Positions 12,709 through 24,711 of a stretch of DNA of 64,000 nucleotides are shown here, piece after piece; positions within the stretch are counted from its first letter, which is position 1; each line of letters opens with the position of its first letter. The DNA comes from Zanthoxylum bungeanum (Eukaryota > Streptophyta > Magnoliopsida > Sapindales > Rutaceae), in assembly GCA_019454045.1 (NCBI GenBank), contig SKCR01001828.1, forward strand, positions 1-64,000, in the 5' to 3' direction. Under the pieces are notes generated by a model that worked only from the letters and a program-made list of their open reading frames with translations, was not told the DNA's origin and made no database searches. Made by a program: the position numbers and the translations under genes.

Positions 12709-12963
12709 TCTCCATTTCTTCTCACTCTCTCCCTCAGCCCCTTCCCCTTGGGTTTACTCTCAGTTCTAATCTCAGTGTTTCCACCACTCTCGTGTTTAGA
12801 TCTCATTTTCTCACTATTATCACTCTTACCCCCCAAGGATGCGGCTTCTCTATCTCTATTTTTCTCTTTCCAATTGTAATTTGACTTGATCATCATGGAC
12901 CTGTCTTGGTGTCAAAGGGTATAATGTAATCGGCTTGCCCTTATGCTGGAATGAATATTTGTT
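12709..12963 (-). other. Protease-RT linker of the gypsy element, out of frame
   Basis: A short charged frame at 12705-12896, with many Lys, Arg and Glu, corresponds in position to the low-complexity linker between protease and reverse transcriptase. It is broken on both sides. Confidence 0.5.
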
Positions 12964-13875
12964 TCAAAATCCATCATGTATCATCTTCCTATCGAACTGC
13001 CACCGCCTCCCCAAAAGTATGTGGCCTGCTTGCATAGGTACAACATCGTACAACACCTCAACCGTGTAAGGTCCAATAGTAAAAGTCAACAATACATGCT
13101 TGGTCACCCTGACCTCACCACACTCATTTAGCCATTGTAGCCTATATGGCTTAGGATGTGCTAAACATGACAATCTCAATCCTGTCACCAATGTTGTGCT
13201 AGCCACGTTGGTGCAACTACCCCCATCTATGATCATACTACATGACTTCTCATCCACACTACACCTAGTATGAAAAATATTCTCTCTCTGCTGCTCAGTC
13301 TCCTCCTCGACTATATGTGATGTCAATGCTCTCCTAGACACAAGCGACAAGTTATCTAGTGGGTATGCTGCTCCCCCATCATCATTAGCATCCTCTAACG
13401 CAGACATCTCATCTTCCACCTCCTCATCTGTGGAATCAATATTACCATCATCCTTCATTATTAGTGTTCGCTTGTTGGGGCACTGTGATGCATAATGTCT
13501 CATACCTAAGCACTTAAAACATTTTACCTCCTTGGATTTTGGACTTACCACTTCAGACTTAACCTTAAACCTACATGCTTCTACTTCTTTTCCCTTACCA
13601 CCATCATCATTGGGCTTATTGAAACCCTCATCTCTCCGCTCATTACTAGGCCACTTCCCCCTACAAGTAGAAGTTCCATGTGCCGTATATCTAGATGCAG
13701 ATTTCTTCCTCAACTGTCTTTCTACCTTGATCGCCATATGTAGCATATCATCCAACTCCACATAATGATGCAACTCAACTACACTTGCAATCTCATTATT
13801 TAACCCTCCTAAAAATCGAGCCATCGTGGCTTCTCTATCTTCCACCACATTCGCCCTAATCATTGCTACCTCCAT
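12964..13875 (-). pseudogene. Gypsy gag C-terminus, zinc knuckle and retropepsin
   Basis: The N-terminal part ([20 protein letters not shown]) is the end of the gag capsid domain. A CCHC knuckle, [18 protein letters not shown], binds the packaged RNA. The aspartic protease follows, with [19 protein letters not shown] in place of the usual D-S/T-G site and [13 protein letters not shown] near its end. The same protease region, diverged, is in the ORF at 55790-57016. A stop after 13875 separates it from the rest of gag. Confidence 0.87.
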
Positions 13876-13938
13876 CTATGTATGATAGTCTTCAACACTC
13901 TTCGACCCCTGAGATAAATGATGTAGCTTCTGATATAA

Positions 13939-14755
13939 TTATCTGTAATAGTGGCTTGGAATGAACCTCTTATGCATGAGAGCCTTTAACTCCTCCCAAG
14001 TATCAACTGGCCTCTCGTGGTTCCTCCTCCTATTAGTTACCAACTGATCCCACCAAATCACCGCATAGTCTGTAAACTCAATTGCAGCCAACTTCACATT
14101 CTTCTCATCAGAATACCTATGACAATTAAATATCAGCTCAATCTTCCTTTCCCAGTCCAAGTACGCCTCTGGATCATTTCTGCCGTGGAAAGATGGAATT
14201 TTCATCTTGATACTGCCCAAGTCACCATCAATATCATCTCTCATACCATGATCTCTCCTGTTAGGCTCCCTCCGATAGTCATAATTATGCTCATCATATG
14301 CATATCTCTCATATCTATCTCCAAATCTGTCACCAAATCTACCTCCAAATCGCATGTTTTCTCCATCATAGGCCCTTCTATCTCCTCTCTAAAAATCACT
14401 TCGTTCATCAAACCTCATATCCCGTCTGTCATATCTCCTCTCATACCGTTGATCTCGCGGTTTATACCTGTCCTCATTATCTTCGAAATCATCCAACTCC
14501 TCCATATCATCCAGATTATTCTCGGCCTCAACCTCATGTACATGTACCCTATGTGATTGTTGCTCTGCCTGTTCCGGTCTAAATTGTTGTGGCCCCTCAA
14601 CCGCATTCTGAACACTTGAGACTTGCAGACTAGTAACCTCCCTCGACAACCTCTATATCGCCGCGTTCATAGTTCCAAACATCTCTCGGAACTCAGCTAT
14701 ATTCTGCTCCATGGTTTTAAACCTCTCATCAACATCCATATCTTTCTTGTCATCT
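13939..14755 (-). pseudogene. Gypsy gag, N-terminal and capsid part
   Basis: 13939-14355 encodes IPSFHGRNDPEAYLDWERKI and WWDQLVTNRRRNHERPVDTW, the classic retrotransposon gag domain, ending MHKRFIPSHYYR. 14389-14649 encodes the preceding acidic/Arg-rich segment. The expected start near 14755 (MTKKDMDVD in the truncated sister copy at 16588) has lost one A here, shifting the frame early. Gag forms the virus-like particle core. Confidence 0.85.
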
Positions 14756-14756
14756 T

Positions 14757-15594
14757 ACTTAACAAACATATTAGTAATAACAAGAAATAAATAAAATTAA
14801 ACAAAGAAAACCTCACGAACTCTCGTGTTTCACTCTCTCTCAAACACTCTCTTCGAAAAATTACCTCCGTTCAATGTCAAACGCTAACCACCAATGGATT
14901 GCACAATCTGTGTGTAGTCCAAAAAGTCAAGCAAAATCCACAAATGAATAAGGGTATCAAGAAAATAAGACATGACTCAACAAGCAACGATGATACTCGA
15001 TCAATCAAACCTAAAACTAGAGTGCAAGAGAAAATAATCAAATAAATAAGGGCAAACAATATGCTAAGTGTGGTAAGCACTATGTAAATTCGGGAAATAA
15101 TATATATATATATATTTGTAATCCACAGCAGCCTATAAGACAAATAATATGCAAAGATTGCCAAAAGCAACAATTACAACTTGCGATGCGACAGTACGAA
15201 AGGAACTCCTTTTTATTATTATTATTTTTTTTTTACTGCCGACACACATATCCTGGCTGTTGACCAAAAACACACAAAACACTTGCAGGAAAAAAGAATA
15301 TAGAAGAAAAGAAAAATAAGAAGGATGCTGAAACAAAATTAGTACTCTTCTTTTTCTTTTCTTTTTTTCACGCTAAACCAAGCAACACAAATTGGCAAAA
15401 GGATATTGTCTTTTGTGAGTGACAGGCGTGAGGGTTTTAAATTATTTTTTTTTTGGTCACAGACGTGAACACTTTTTTTTTCCTACAACAAACAGTAAAT
15501 AAAAGAAGACAAAATTGAGATTGAAAGATAAAAGACGAAGAAACGGAAAGTGGAAAAAATTAAAAAAAGAAAAAAGAGTTAGACATGAAATCTA
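14757..15594 (-). other. 5' leader of the gypsy element
   Basis: Untranslated stretch between primer site and gag. It holds T/A-rich and (ATT) runs, and is closely repeated at 16589-17470. No conserved frame is visible. Confidence 0.75.
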
Positions 15595-15608
15595 GCTCTG
15601 ATAACCAA
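15595..15608 (-). other. Decayed primer-binding site (initiator Met tRNA type)
   Basis: Next to LTR B the minus strand reads TTGGTTATCAGAGC, one insertion away from TGGTATCAGAGC, the primer site that pairs with initiator methionine tRNA. LTR C has a more decayed version at about 17473-17487. Confidence 0.75.
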
Positions 15609-15609
15609 T

Positions 15610-16308
15610 TGATACGAAATCGGATACGAAAAGACGAAATTCGATTCAAGATCCCGTAGATCTCCAAAGAACCTGTCCTTGAAAACCCTTGGAGATAGTC
15701 TCAGATGAATTTTGCCAGCAAATCGGACGCCACAAAGGATACCAACCATTTGATAAGTCTTTATTCAATCACTGAACGATGATAAAATTTTCTTAATCTC
15801 AAGAAAAAAATTACTATTCACGCACATAAAATTGGGTCATTCATTAAGAGTTGTTTTTTAGTTTAAATAGTAACATACTCAAACCCTAAGAGAGCTAAAA
15901 AGTCTAAAATAGCCCTAAATTACTCATTACCAACCAAAAGCCCATAACTCATAATTTCTAGCCCATTTTAAACCCATAAATAAATAAAATAAACTAACCC
16001 AAATTATAAATAAAAATGGTCGTCCAAATTGGTTTCATACATGCAAATAAATAATAAATATTCTTAAACGAACGAAATCGATCTATGCTGCTCCTCGATG
16101 ACTTGGGTCAAGTGTATAACTCTTGAACTCTCTTCCTTGAAGTCCAATTGGTTTCAAACCTGCTTGTTCAATTCAGGTACATGATGTTGGGTCAGGCCTG
16201 CCATAACGTCCTTGATCTTCCGAGCTCTGTTTCTTGTAATTGGTCAAACTGGCACATGGATTGGATCAATTGTGGTCTGGGCCGAACCAGGTGCAGCTAG
16301 GATCACAT
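15610..16308 (-). repeat. Gypsy LTR B (middle, shared LTR)
   Basis: A full-length copy beginning TGATACGAAA. Its other end reads GATCACAT and then runs directly into gag-derived sequence (TTGTGGTCC) instead of the expected polypurine tract, marking an internal deletion junction. Confidence 0.88.
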
Positions 16309-16588
16309 TTGTGGTCCGACCTAGATTGTTGTGGCCCCTCAACCGCCTTCTGAATACTATAGACTTGCAGACTAGTAACCAGGTGCAGCTAGGATCACAT
16401 TTGTGGTCCGACCTAGATTGTTGTGGCCCCTCAACCGCCTTCTGAATACTATAGACTTGCAGACTAGTAACCTCCATCGACAACCTCTCTATCGCCGCGT
16501 TCATAGTTCCAAACATCTCTCGGAACTCAGCCATATTCTGCTCCATGGTTTTAAACCTTCCATCAACGTCCATATCTTTCTTTGTCAT
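16244..16588 (-). pseudogene. Truncated gag N-terminus fused to LTR B
   Basis: The frame starts MTKKDMDVDGRFKTMEQ at 16588 and follows the gag N-terminus for about 60 codons. It then crosses a deletion junction into a duplicated piece and the LTR end, finishing at a stop at 16244. It lacks capsid, knuckle and all of pol. Confidence 0.75.
16286..16469. repeat. 92-bp tandem duplication at the LTR/gag junction
   Basis: The stretch starting ACCAGGTGCAGCTAGG at 16286 recurs almost perfectly at 16378, a period of 92 bp. It contains the last bases of the LTR plus gag sequence, so it formed after the deletion. Confidence 0.85.
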
Positions 16589-17059
16589 CTTACTTAACAA
16601 ACAGATTAATAATAACAAGAAATAAATAAAATTAAACAAAGAAAACCTCACGAACTCTCGTGTTTCACTCTCTCTCAAACACTCTCTTCGAAAAATTACA
16701 TATGTTCAATGTCGAACGCTAACCACCAATGGATTGCGCAATCCGTGTGTAGTCCAAAAAGTCAACAAAATCCACAAGGAATCAAAAGAATAAGGGTATC
16801 AAGAAAATAAGATGTGACTCAAGAAGCAAGACGATACTCGATCAATAAAACCTAAAACTAGAATGCAAGAGGAAATAATCAAATAAATAAGGGTAAATAA
16901 TATGCTAAGTGTGGTAAGCACTATGTAAACCGGGAAATATATATATATATATATATATATGTATACTGTACTTCACAACAGCCTATAAGACAAATAATAT
17001 GCAAAGATTGCCAAAAGCAACAATTACAACTTGCGATGCGACAGTACGAAAGGAACTCC

Positions 17060-17106
<47 letters not shown>

Positions 17107-17487
17107 TTACTGCCGACACAAAAATCCTCGCTGTTGACCAAAAACACACAAAAACACTTGCAGGAAAAAAGAATATAGAAGAAAAGAAAAATAAGAAGAT
17201 GCTGAAACAAAATTAGTACTCTTTTTTTTTTTTTTTTCACGCTAAACCAAGGAACACAAATTGGCAAAAGGAGATTGTCTTTTCTGAGTGACAGGCGTGA
17301 GGGTTTTCAAATTTATTATTTTTTTTTGGTCACAGACGTGAACACTTTTTTTCCCTACAACAAACAGTAAATAAAAGAAGACAAAATTGAGATTGAAAGA
17401 AAAAAGACGAAGAAGAAGAAACGGAAAAAGGAAAAAATTAAAAAAAGAAAAAAGAGTCCGACCTGAAATCTAACTCTGATAATTAAT
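16589..17487 (-). other. Leader of the truncated gypsy unit with (ATT)n
   Basis: Homologous to 14757-15594. It carries an expanded ATT run at about 17067-17107, a TA run at about 16937-16960, and T-rich tracts. No gene is present. Confidence 0.75.
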
Positions 17488-18187
17488 TGATACGAAATCG
17501 GATACGAAATGACTAAATCCGATCCAAAATCTCGTAGACCCCCAAAGAACATGTCCTTGAAAACCCTTGGAGATAGCCTCAGATGAATTTTGCCAGCAAA
17601 TCGGACGCCACAAATGATGTCAACCCTTTGATAAGTCTTTGTTCAATCATTGAACGATGATAAAATTTTCTTAATCTCAAGAAAAAAGTTACTATTCACG
17701 CACATAAAATTGAATCCTTCATTAAGAGTTGTTTTTGAGTTTAAATAATAACATACTCAAACCCTAAGAGAGCTAAAAAGACTAAAATAGCCATAATCTA
17801 CCAATTACCAACCAAAAGCCAATAACTCATAATTTCTAACTCATTTTAAACCCATAAATAAATAAAATAAACTAACCCAAATTATAAATAAAAACGGCCG
17901 TCCAAGTTAGTTCCATACATGCAAATAAATAATAAATAATCTTAAACGAACGAAATCGATCCATGCTGCTCCTCGATGGCTTGGGTCAAGTGTATAACTC
18001 TTGAACCCTCTTTCTTGAAGCCCAATTGGTCTCGAACCTGCTTGTTCAATTCAGCTACATGATGTGGGTCAGGCATGCCATAGCGTCCTTGATATTCATT
18101 GCTCTGTGTCTTGTAATTAGTCCAACTGGCACATGGATTGGATCAATTGTGGTCTGGGCCGAACCAGATGCAGCTATGATCACATCA
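17488..18187 (-). repeat. Gypsy LTR C (5' LTR)
   Basis: It begins TGATACGAAA and ends GATCACATCA, followed by AGTAT at 18188-18192. By eye it differs from LTRs A and B at a few percent of positions, so the insertion is not recent. Confidence 0.88.
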
Positions 18188-18277
18188 AGTATCAATTCAA
18201 ATTTTAAGAAATCGAGCTTTTCTAATATCTTGAATATCTTAATAAACAACACTTGAATTGGATAAATTTTTAAAAGT

Positions 18278-18485
18278 TGAGCTGATTTACCAGTTCTAAA
18301 GACACCCATAAACATAAGCATGAATTTTTTCTATTGTCCATGTGTGTTAGAGAGTGTAATGCAATTGCAGATTACTTAGCTCACTGTGAGCTGATTTACC
18401 AGTTCTAAAGACACCCATAAACATAAGCATGGATTTTTTCTATTGTCCATGTGTTTAGAGAGTGTAATGCATTGCAGATTACTTG
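18278..18485. repeat. Tandem duplication, 109-bp period
   Basis: TGAGCTGATTTACCAGTTCT begins at 18278 and again at 18387. About 98 bp are shared with small differences. Non-coding. Confidence 0.85.
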
Positions 18486-18557
18486 AATAGGTTGGGATCA
18501 AATGGTCATAATAAAAGTATGGACTAGTTTTTGAGTAGTTGCCTATTGAGTGAGCTA

Positions 18558-18559
<2 letters not shown>

Positions 18560-18599
<40 letters not shown>

Positions 18600-18750
18600 A
18601 TCGGGTGTCCGGGCCAGCTTACGCGCACTTCGACTAATCTCCGGGACCTGTGTCCCGTGCCCTCGGAAGTTTCCCAACACAAATCAAGATAAGTCGCTGG
18701 CTTTTCACAACAGGAGACATGACCCCAAAAAAATATATCTAGTGAGATTC
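18560..18750 (-). mobile_element. 5'-truncated tRNA-derived SINE
   Basis: On the minus strand it runs from GAATCTCACTAGATATATTT through GCGCGTAAGCTGGCCCGG to a poly(A) tail (plus-strand T run, about 18560-18595). It is flanked by GAGTGAGCTAAG at 18548-18559 and 18751-18762, a target-primed duplication. It is the same family as 20651-20880 but begins inside the B box, so most of the tRNA-like head is missing. Confidence 0.88.
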
Positions 18751-18762
18751 GAGTGAGCTAAG

Positions 18763-20636
18763 TTGTAAATTGAAAACAGACAAACTCCAGTTCTTACAGC
18801 AGATGTCAGTGTGCTTATTAATTTCTTTTGGTTTTGTTGATTTTTGATTTTTGATTTTTTGAGTTGTTTTATTTATATCATCGGTTTTCCTTGGCGAGAA
18901 ATGAGAGTTTTCTATTAAAGATTTAAATTAAAAAAAAACAATAATAATAATAATAAATAGACATAAATATCTTATTTTTTGATTTTTTGTTTTTTTCCAA
19001 ATTTTTTATATAAAAAGCAAACTTTGAAAAACACATCCCTAAATTTAAGTGTTATTTATTAATATTTTCAATATATTAGAAAAATATAATTTATTAAATT
19101 TCGAATTAATGATCTTGATATGTCTTTTCATACCCATATTTTTTTAAAAAAAAATATTTAAAATATAATAAAAATTTTCAAAACTCAATTCATTTGACAA
19201 CCCTGATTTTTTTTAATGTGTAATTTGATTTACACTTATTTTTCACAGGATTGGCGAGAAGAGCGCAGTGTTGATAATCTCCGCATCTTTTTATACCGCC
19301 GATATTTTGAGAAGCATACATGGTTGGCCCGTTTTCATACCCCATTTATTATGTTCGAAAATTTACAATAATGATCCAATAATTTGTTTAAATTATATAA
19401 ATAACACATTCTCATTTTCTTATTTTTATCAAGTAAATATATTATTTTTTGGACTAAAATATCACTAAAAGTTGCATCACACAAAACACTTTTCCATTTC
19501 AATCTAATAATATTTATCTTTTATCTTTTCTCTCAAATTCATCCAACACCATAATCATAAAAAACATAATCAATATACACTATTTTTGAAAAACAACAAC
19601 TTAATAGTAGTACTGATTGAATACATTTTGCTGTGTATTTTAAACGTGTTTTCTTCGAAGGGTAATTGGCATGAGTTAATATATTAGAACATTGATTGGA
19701 ATCTGATAAAATTGATGAATCCCGGCATGAGGATGAGACCCAAAACGACATTTTTTTTTTTTTTTTTGCTGGATCGTGTTTTTTAATGTATTTTAATTGT
19801 TATATGAAATAATGTAATTATTTTTTTGTTATTCTAATTACATTATGCTAACTGTAAGTTGATTGTGCTCAAGATATTGTATGATAAAACATGGAAATGG
19901 AATATAATAATGGAAAAAAACCATAGTGTTTATTGCTTAGGTAGATATAACAATTGAATAGTTAATTATAAGGGTGAATGCTCATTTCACGTTCCGATGA
20001 ATATATGACATCACAACAAAGTCATTCTTGAAAATTTTCGATGGGGGTTATGTTTATTTTCTCAAATTTAGAATGTGTTATTAGAAATTAAAATCTTATA
20101 TCGTTTTCTAAATTTAAGATATGACATTAATTTTCAAGTCCCTCAGATCTCTTATGGTTGAAAGAATTATGATTGTTCGGAAAATAAATTATAACATTTG
20201 AAAATATATTTACAACTCACAAAAGCTATTGAGTCATTTATGTAAATTTCCCTTATCAAATTTGTCTGCTTAATTAAATTCTGCAGAGCAGTCGATCTTT
20301 TTTTTTAATTAATGGTGACAAAAATTTTACTATGATTTTGTAATTTTTAATGATCCGATTGAAAGGAATCTATGCTACAAAATTTTTACCCGATTTTGTA
20401 ATTTTTAATGTTCCGATTGAGAGGAATCTATGCCAACTTTCAATTTCAAATACTGTAAAAACTCCTTCAGGATTTTTTTTCTTTTTTTTTTTCTAAAATT
20501 AACAAATGTGAAAACAGTGAAATAACTCCAAAGAGTAGTAGCATATAATCTCTTGCATTTCCGTTGCAATGTTTTTTTGTTACTTCTGAGCTAACAATGT
20601 ATATAAATATTGTCTTTTAAGGTTTTTAGTTTAATG
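18763..20636. other. AT-rich intergenic DNA
   Basis: No gene recognised. A roughly 60-bp segment around 20335 (GATTTTGTAATTTTTAATG) is repeated nearby at about 20392 as a small tandem duplication. Confidence 0.55.
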
Positions 20637-20650
20637 GGTTGAGTCTTATC

Positions 20651-20880
20651 AACCCTAAGGGGTTGCTTCAGTAATAAAAGTTTTGGGTTTGAGTGGTTTG
20701 TTCCCTCTCAGGTTCAAGGTTCGAATCCCACTAGATACATTTCCCTGTTGTGAAAAGTCAGCGACTTACCCTGATCTGTGTTGGGAAGCTTCTGAGGGCA
20801 ACGGGCACAGGTCCCGGGGATTAATCGAGGTGCGCGTAAGCTGGCCCGGACACCCCGATTATCCAAAAAAAAAAAAAAAA
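20651..20880 (+). mobile_element. tRNA-derived SINE with exact 14-bp target duplication
   Basis: The element starts AACCCTAAGGGGTTGCTTCA, has a B-box GGTTCGAATCC at 20718-20728, and a 3' body ending in GTGCGCGTAAGCTGGCCCGG with a poly(A) tail. GGTTGAGTCTTATC flanks it on both sides (20637-20650 and 20881-20894). SINEs are transcribed by RNA polymerase III and mobilised by LINE machinery. I recognise the 3' body as a type common in eudicots, but cannot name the family with certainty. Confidence 0.92.
20718..20728 (+). promoter_or_regulatory. Pol III B box of the SINE
   Basis: GGTTCGAATCC matches the internal B-box consensus bound by TFIIIC. The A box upstream is degenerate. Confidence 0.8.
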
Positions 20881-20894
20881 GGTTGAGTCTTATC

Positions 20895-23800
20895 CTATTA
20901 TTTGGAGACCAAAATTTAACTTATTAAAGTAACATTTATAAGAGTCTTAAATAATACCGAATTTTACCTATTTAGATCGGGATATAACAATATCTTATAT
21001 AGGATGAGGTGGGATTTCCGATATTCCAAATATATATATAAATATATATATTTCAGTTTACGGTAGAAAAGGCATAACGTTTGAAATTTGGTCATCGTCA
21101 TATCAATGAGCAATGACAAAATGTTCAGTCCATTAATTACAGACCTGTTTTCATTTTATCCTTACACTTTACAGCTGGACACTGTATATAAAGTATGCCC
21201 AATCACGGTGGAATAAGTAGCTTATACTTTCTCAAAAAAAAAAAAGTAGCTTATACTTTCTTTTACAACAAAAAAAAAAAGGAAAGGAAAGTAGCTTATA
21301 CTTTCAAGTTTCACCAGCTCTGCCACTGGTCCCTTCTTCTTTCATACACCTAATCCATCACCTTTAAATAAAGCTTTTTAACATATTTTTTTAAAAAAAA
21401 TTATTAAAAATTTCATTGTCAAACCACTCATTCCGAGTTTAAACGGAACGAAATAAAATTTCCGATTATTTCAGATTCTTATAAAAAAAATACTCCCTTA
21501 ATTCAAACCCTGAAAGCCAGACCTTTAATTTTACAGCATCAAACCACGCTTCTTGATGACAAAAACTTTTTAACATCTACATACTGAAATATAGATTTTA
21601 CAGTTGTATACTTAATTTACCTTGGAGAAATTAGATTTAGGGAAGAATGATAATTTTCTTTAAATTTCGGATGGAAATAGATGACTGGTGAAAATTAATA
21701 CACCTATAGAGACTTCCTAAGAAAAATGAACATTTTTAAAAAATGGGAATTTTTAGATTTTTTTTAATCAAATTCCGGTGAAAAATGATAATTTCCCATT
21801 ACGTAAACTACCAGTTCATTAATTGTTTCTATAACTAATAATTTTATTAAGAAAAATAACTTTAACATTGATTATGTCATCATAATTGAAACGATTAAAA
21901 TTATGAAAAGCAGTGCAAAATTACTACGTGGCAAACCCAAAACATAAACACGGGGAGCGATTATTTGATATTATTATTATATAAATAATATGATATTATC
22001 AGTTATATGATATTTTTAGATGATTTAATAGGATTTGTCTATGAATATTAGAAGATACAAGCTGATATGTATTTTTGTTTTTCACCATGGTAATCCAAAC
22101 CGTTGACGCATTGATGAACTGACGGTGATCTTTAATTTCAAATCTAAAAATATGGTAACTAACAAACATTCAAGAGAAAACGCCTCAAGGGGTGTAATAT
22201 GATAATTTTCAATCAATTTTATTTAATTTTCTATTCGGCTTTGAGAAATAAAAAAAAAAAATTAAATTTAAATTTTATCAATCTTTTATTATTATTATAA
22301 TTTTTTAAAATAATAATAAAAAAATAAAAACCCTTATCAAGAGAAGAAAAAAAAGAATGAAACGTTGCCGTTTCGGATGCCCAAGATGACAGCAGTGAAT
22401 CCAAAACCAAGAAAACGACAAAAAAAAAAAGAAGGCCGCGCGTGCCAAGTTACCAATTGACCCGATATTTGACGCTCCGCTACTCTTTAGCCTTTAATTT
22501 TTATCATTCTCAACTTTAAATTTATCTTTTTGTTAAGATGTGGCAATTACGGTGTCGTTTTGTACAAAACGTGTGCGTAAGTGCGCATATACAACGACTG
22601 TTCCTCTGACGTTTTCCTTTTTTTCCTATCTGACAGGTCCATTTCAAAAATCAACTTTAATTTAAAATTTTAGAAACTTATATAATTAAACTTACCACAT
22701 ACTATTAAAACTTCTGACCCAACCAAGTTATGATTCCTCCCCCACACATTTTCCCCCTAAATTGAGAATGAAATAACTGTGAAAAATTGAATTGGTTATT
22801 GCACATTGATTGCGAAAATATACCAAAATAAATAGGACTTTAAATGTAATTATAAGGTGTTTTTTACTATTTCAACATCATGAAGTTGGATGCAATGAAT
22901 TGAAAGGGGTGTGGATCTACACACAAAGGTTGAGTTATGGCTCGGTAGATTTAATTGTTTTTTAATTATTATTATTGCTATGTTAAGATGTTTTAACTCC
23001 GCTAAAAGTTTAAGTTGTAATATATTTTTCATATATAATTGGCTTCAAATTCAAACAAAGAACGATGATTGTGTTAGGTAATAAGTAGAGATAGCAAAAA
23101 TCCATGTGGGGATGAGAACTCGGTGCATTACGAGCAGATAAATGAACACTTTTATATACTCATTAGTTTGACAAGTCCGGTATGAATTTACCAATTTAAC
23201 ACCTCCGTTCAAATAGAGGTAAAAAAACTCAATGTTAATGAGAGCCTGTGGGCCCCAATATGTTACGGATAAATAAAATAATAATTTTTATATTTATTGA
23301 TGGAACGAGACGATATAAATATCGATATTCATGACTTATCATCATCCTCTCTAGTAACAAAAATCAAACTAAAACTAATCGAATTTATTATATCATGAAT
23401 CATAAATATATTAATAATATGCTAATGCCATTTATCATCTTATTCTGTTGACAATGGTCACATTAGGTTTATAGATCCAATGAGATGTTAACAACATCGC
23501 AATTTTTTTTTACTTCTTTATTGCCCATGTGAAACGTATGGTATATGAGTCAACTGTCAATATACTTGTTCGTTGAAGTTTGATCACACATTAAAAATTA
23601 AAAATGCACTTGATAGCTTGTTGGAAATAAATGCATCTTAATGGGTTGTGTATGAATCAATCACTTGAATGAATTATATAAATAGGAATCAAAATTTAAG
23701 TAGATATGTTGTGTAATTGTTATAGTTGCAACCCCTAATTTGTTATAATCATTAAACGTGTTATTAAATAGTATATCAATAAATTATTTGCAGTACGTAC

Positions 23801-24271
23801 CACCTACAGGCTACAACTTGGATTTTAATTAATTTTGATGTCCCTATTTCCTCCAAATTTAACGATCTTTGATTTAATTTTTAAATGTTGAAAAGTATAA
23901 TGTTAAATCATCTAATCCAAACTTAAACGAAATATGTAAAATCATCGATTGTCTCAAACTCTTATAAGAAATACGCCCCTACACTCAAACTCCTAATCTG
24001 ACAGTCAATTTATAAATCTTTTGTTACAAAATCACACCATTTGGAGACATCTTTGTTTCAATAATATAATGTAAATATTAATTTGTAATTGAAAAATAAT
24101 TTTGGATAGATATCACTAGTAAATTGACATATACCAATGTTTTTTAATTAAATATACCAAACTCATTGCAATAAAATTATGAACCAACATCCACCAAATT
24201 ATTGATATGAATGATATAAATAAATCTATATTTATAACTTCTTCAATTTTTTTATTGCATGATTATGTTGA

Positions 24272-24310
<39 letters not shown>

Positions 24311-24459
24311 AAAGTTTTGAAATTTGAAGTTGAGAAAAATTACCATTAAACACTAACTATCGCCACTGTTAATGGACTAGACCTTGTAAATCTCATCACA
24401 TTGGAAATTTTAACTTCTTCAATTTTAAACATCAAATTTACTTTTTTTTCCCAATTCAT
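20895..24459. other. AT-rich intergenic DNA
   Basis: No gene seen. It includes three spaced copies of AGTAGCTTATACTTTC at about 21226-21305 separated by A-rich runs, and a TA microsatellite at 24274-24307. Short open frames here have no family resemblance. Confidence 0.55.
24274..24307. repeat. (TA)n microsatellite
   Basis: An uninterrupted run of about 17 AT units in AT-rich DNA. Confidence 0.9.
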
Positions 24460-24711
24460 ACACCGGGCATAGTTTCGGTTCGAAATCGGAACCGAACCGA
24501 ACCGAATCGGAATCTGAACGGTTCGGTTACGGTTTTATATAATTTGGAACCGTAATCTTAAGGTCCGGTTCGGAACCGGAATCAAATCAATTTTTTTAAT
24601 TAATTTTTTCCCATAGAAAATAAAGAATCGTAACCGAATCGAAATTTTCAGTTTGATTCGATTCTACGATTCCAAAAAACTAAAACTATAGAACCGAACC
24701 GTGGTCAGATC
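24460..24711. mobile_element. Candidate hAT-like MITE rich in GGTTCGG
   Basis: The left end TACACCGGGCATAGTTTCGG and the right end, whose complement is TAGATCTGACCACGGTTCGG, are imperfect inverted repeats. Both halves are full of GGTTCGG/CCGAACC like the element at 27-773. The flanking octamers are only partly alike, so the duplication is not proven. Confidence 0.4.

Larger units (their letters stand above)
9246..18187 (-). mobile_element. Ty3/gypsy retrotransposon with three LTRs
   Basis: The element reads on the minus strand. LTR copies lie at 9246-9944, 15610-16308 and 17488-18187. The two outer LTRs are flanked by the same pentamer, AGTAT (9241-9245 and 18188-18192), so the whole three-LTR structure behaves as one insertion. 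Between the left and middle LTRs are decayed gag, protease, reverse transcriptase, RNase H and integrase regions in gypsy order (integrase after RNase H). Between the middle and right LTRs only the leader and the gag N-terminus remain. Frameshifts and stops separate the pol blocks, so it is not autonomous. The same family occurs in the other orientation at 54579-57333. Confidence 0.92.

Noticed and set aside
14017..14556. 179-codon plus-strand frame opposite gag
   Set aside because: It is the reverse shadow of the gypsy gag, whose minus-strand frame has clear family motifs.
19268..19468. 66-codon frame
   Set aside because: No family match and no neighbouring exon-like sequence; likely chance in AT-rich DNA.
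20683..20886. 67-codon frame
   Set aside because: It lies wholly within the SINE and reads into the poly(A) tail as a lysine run.
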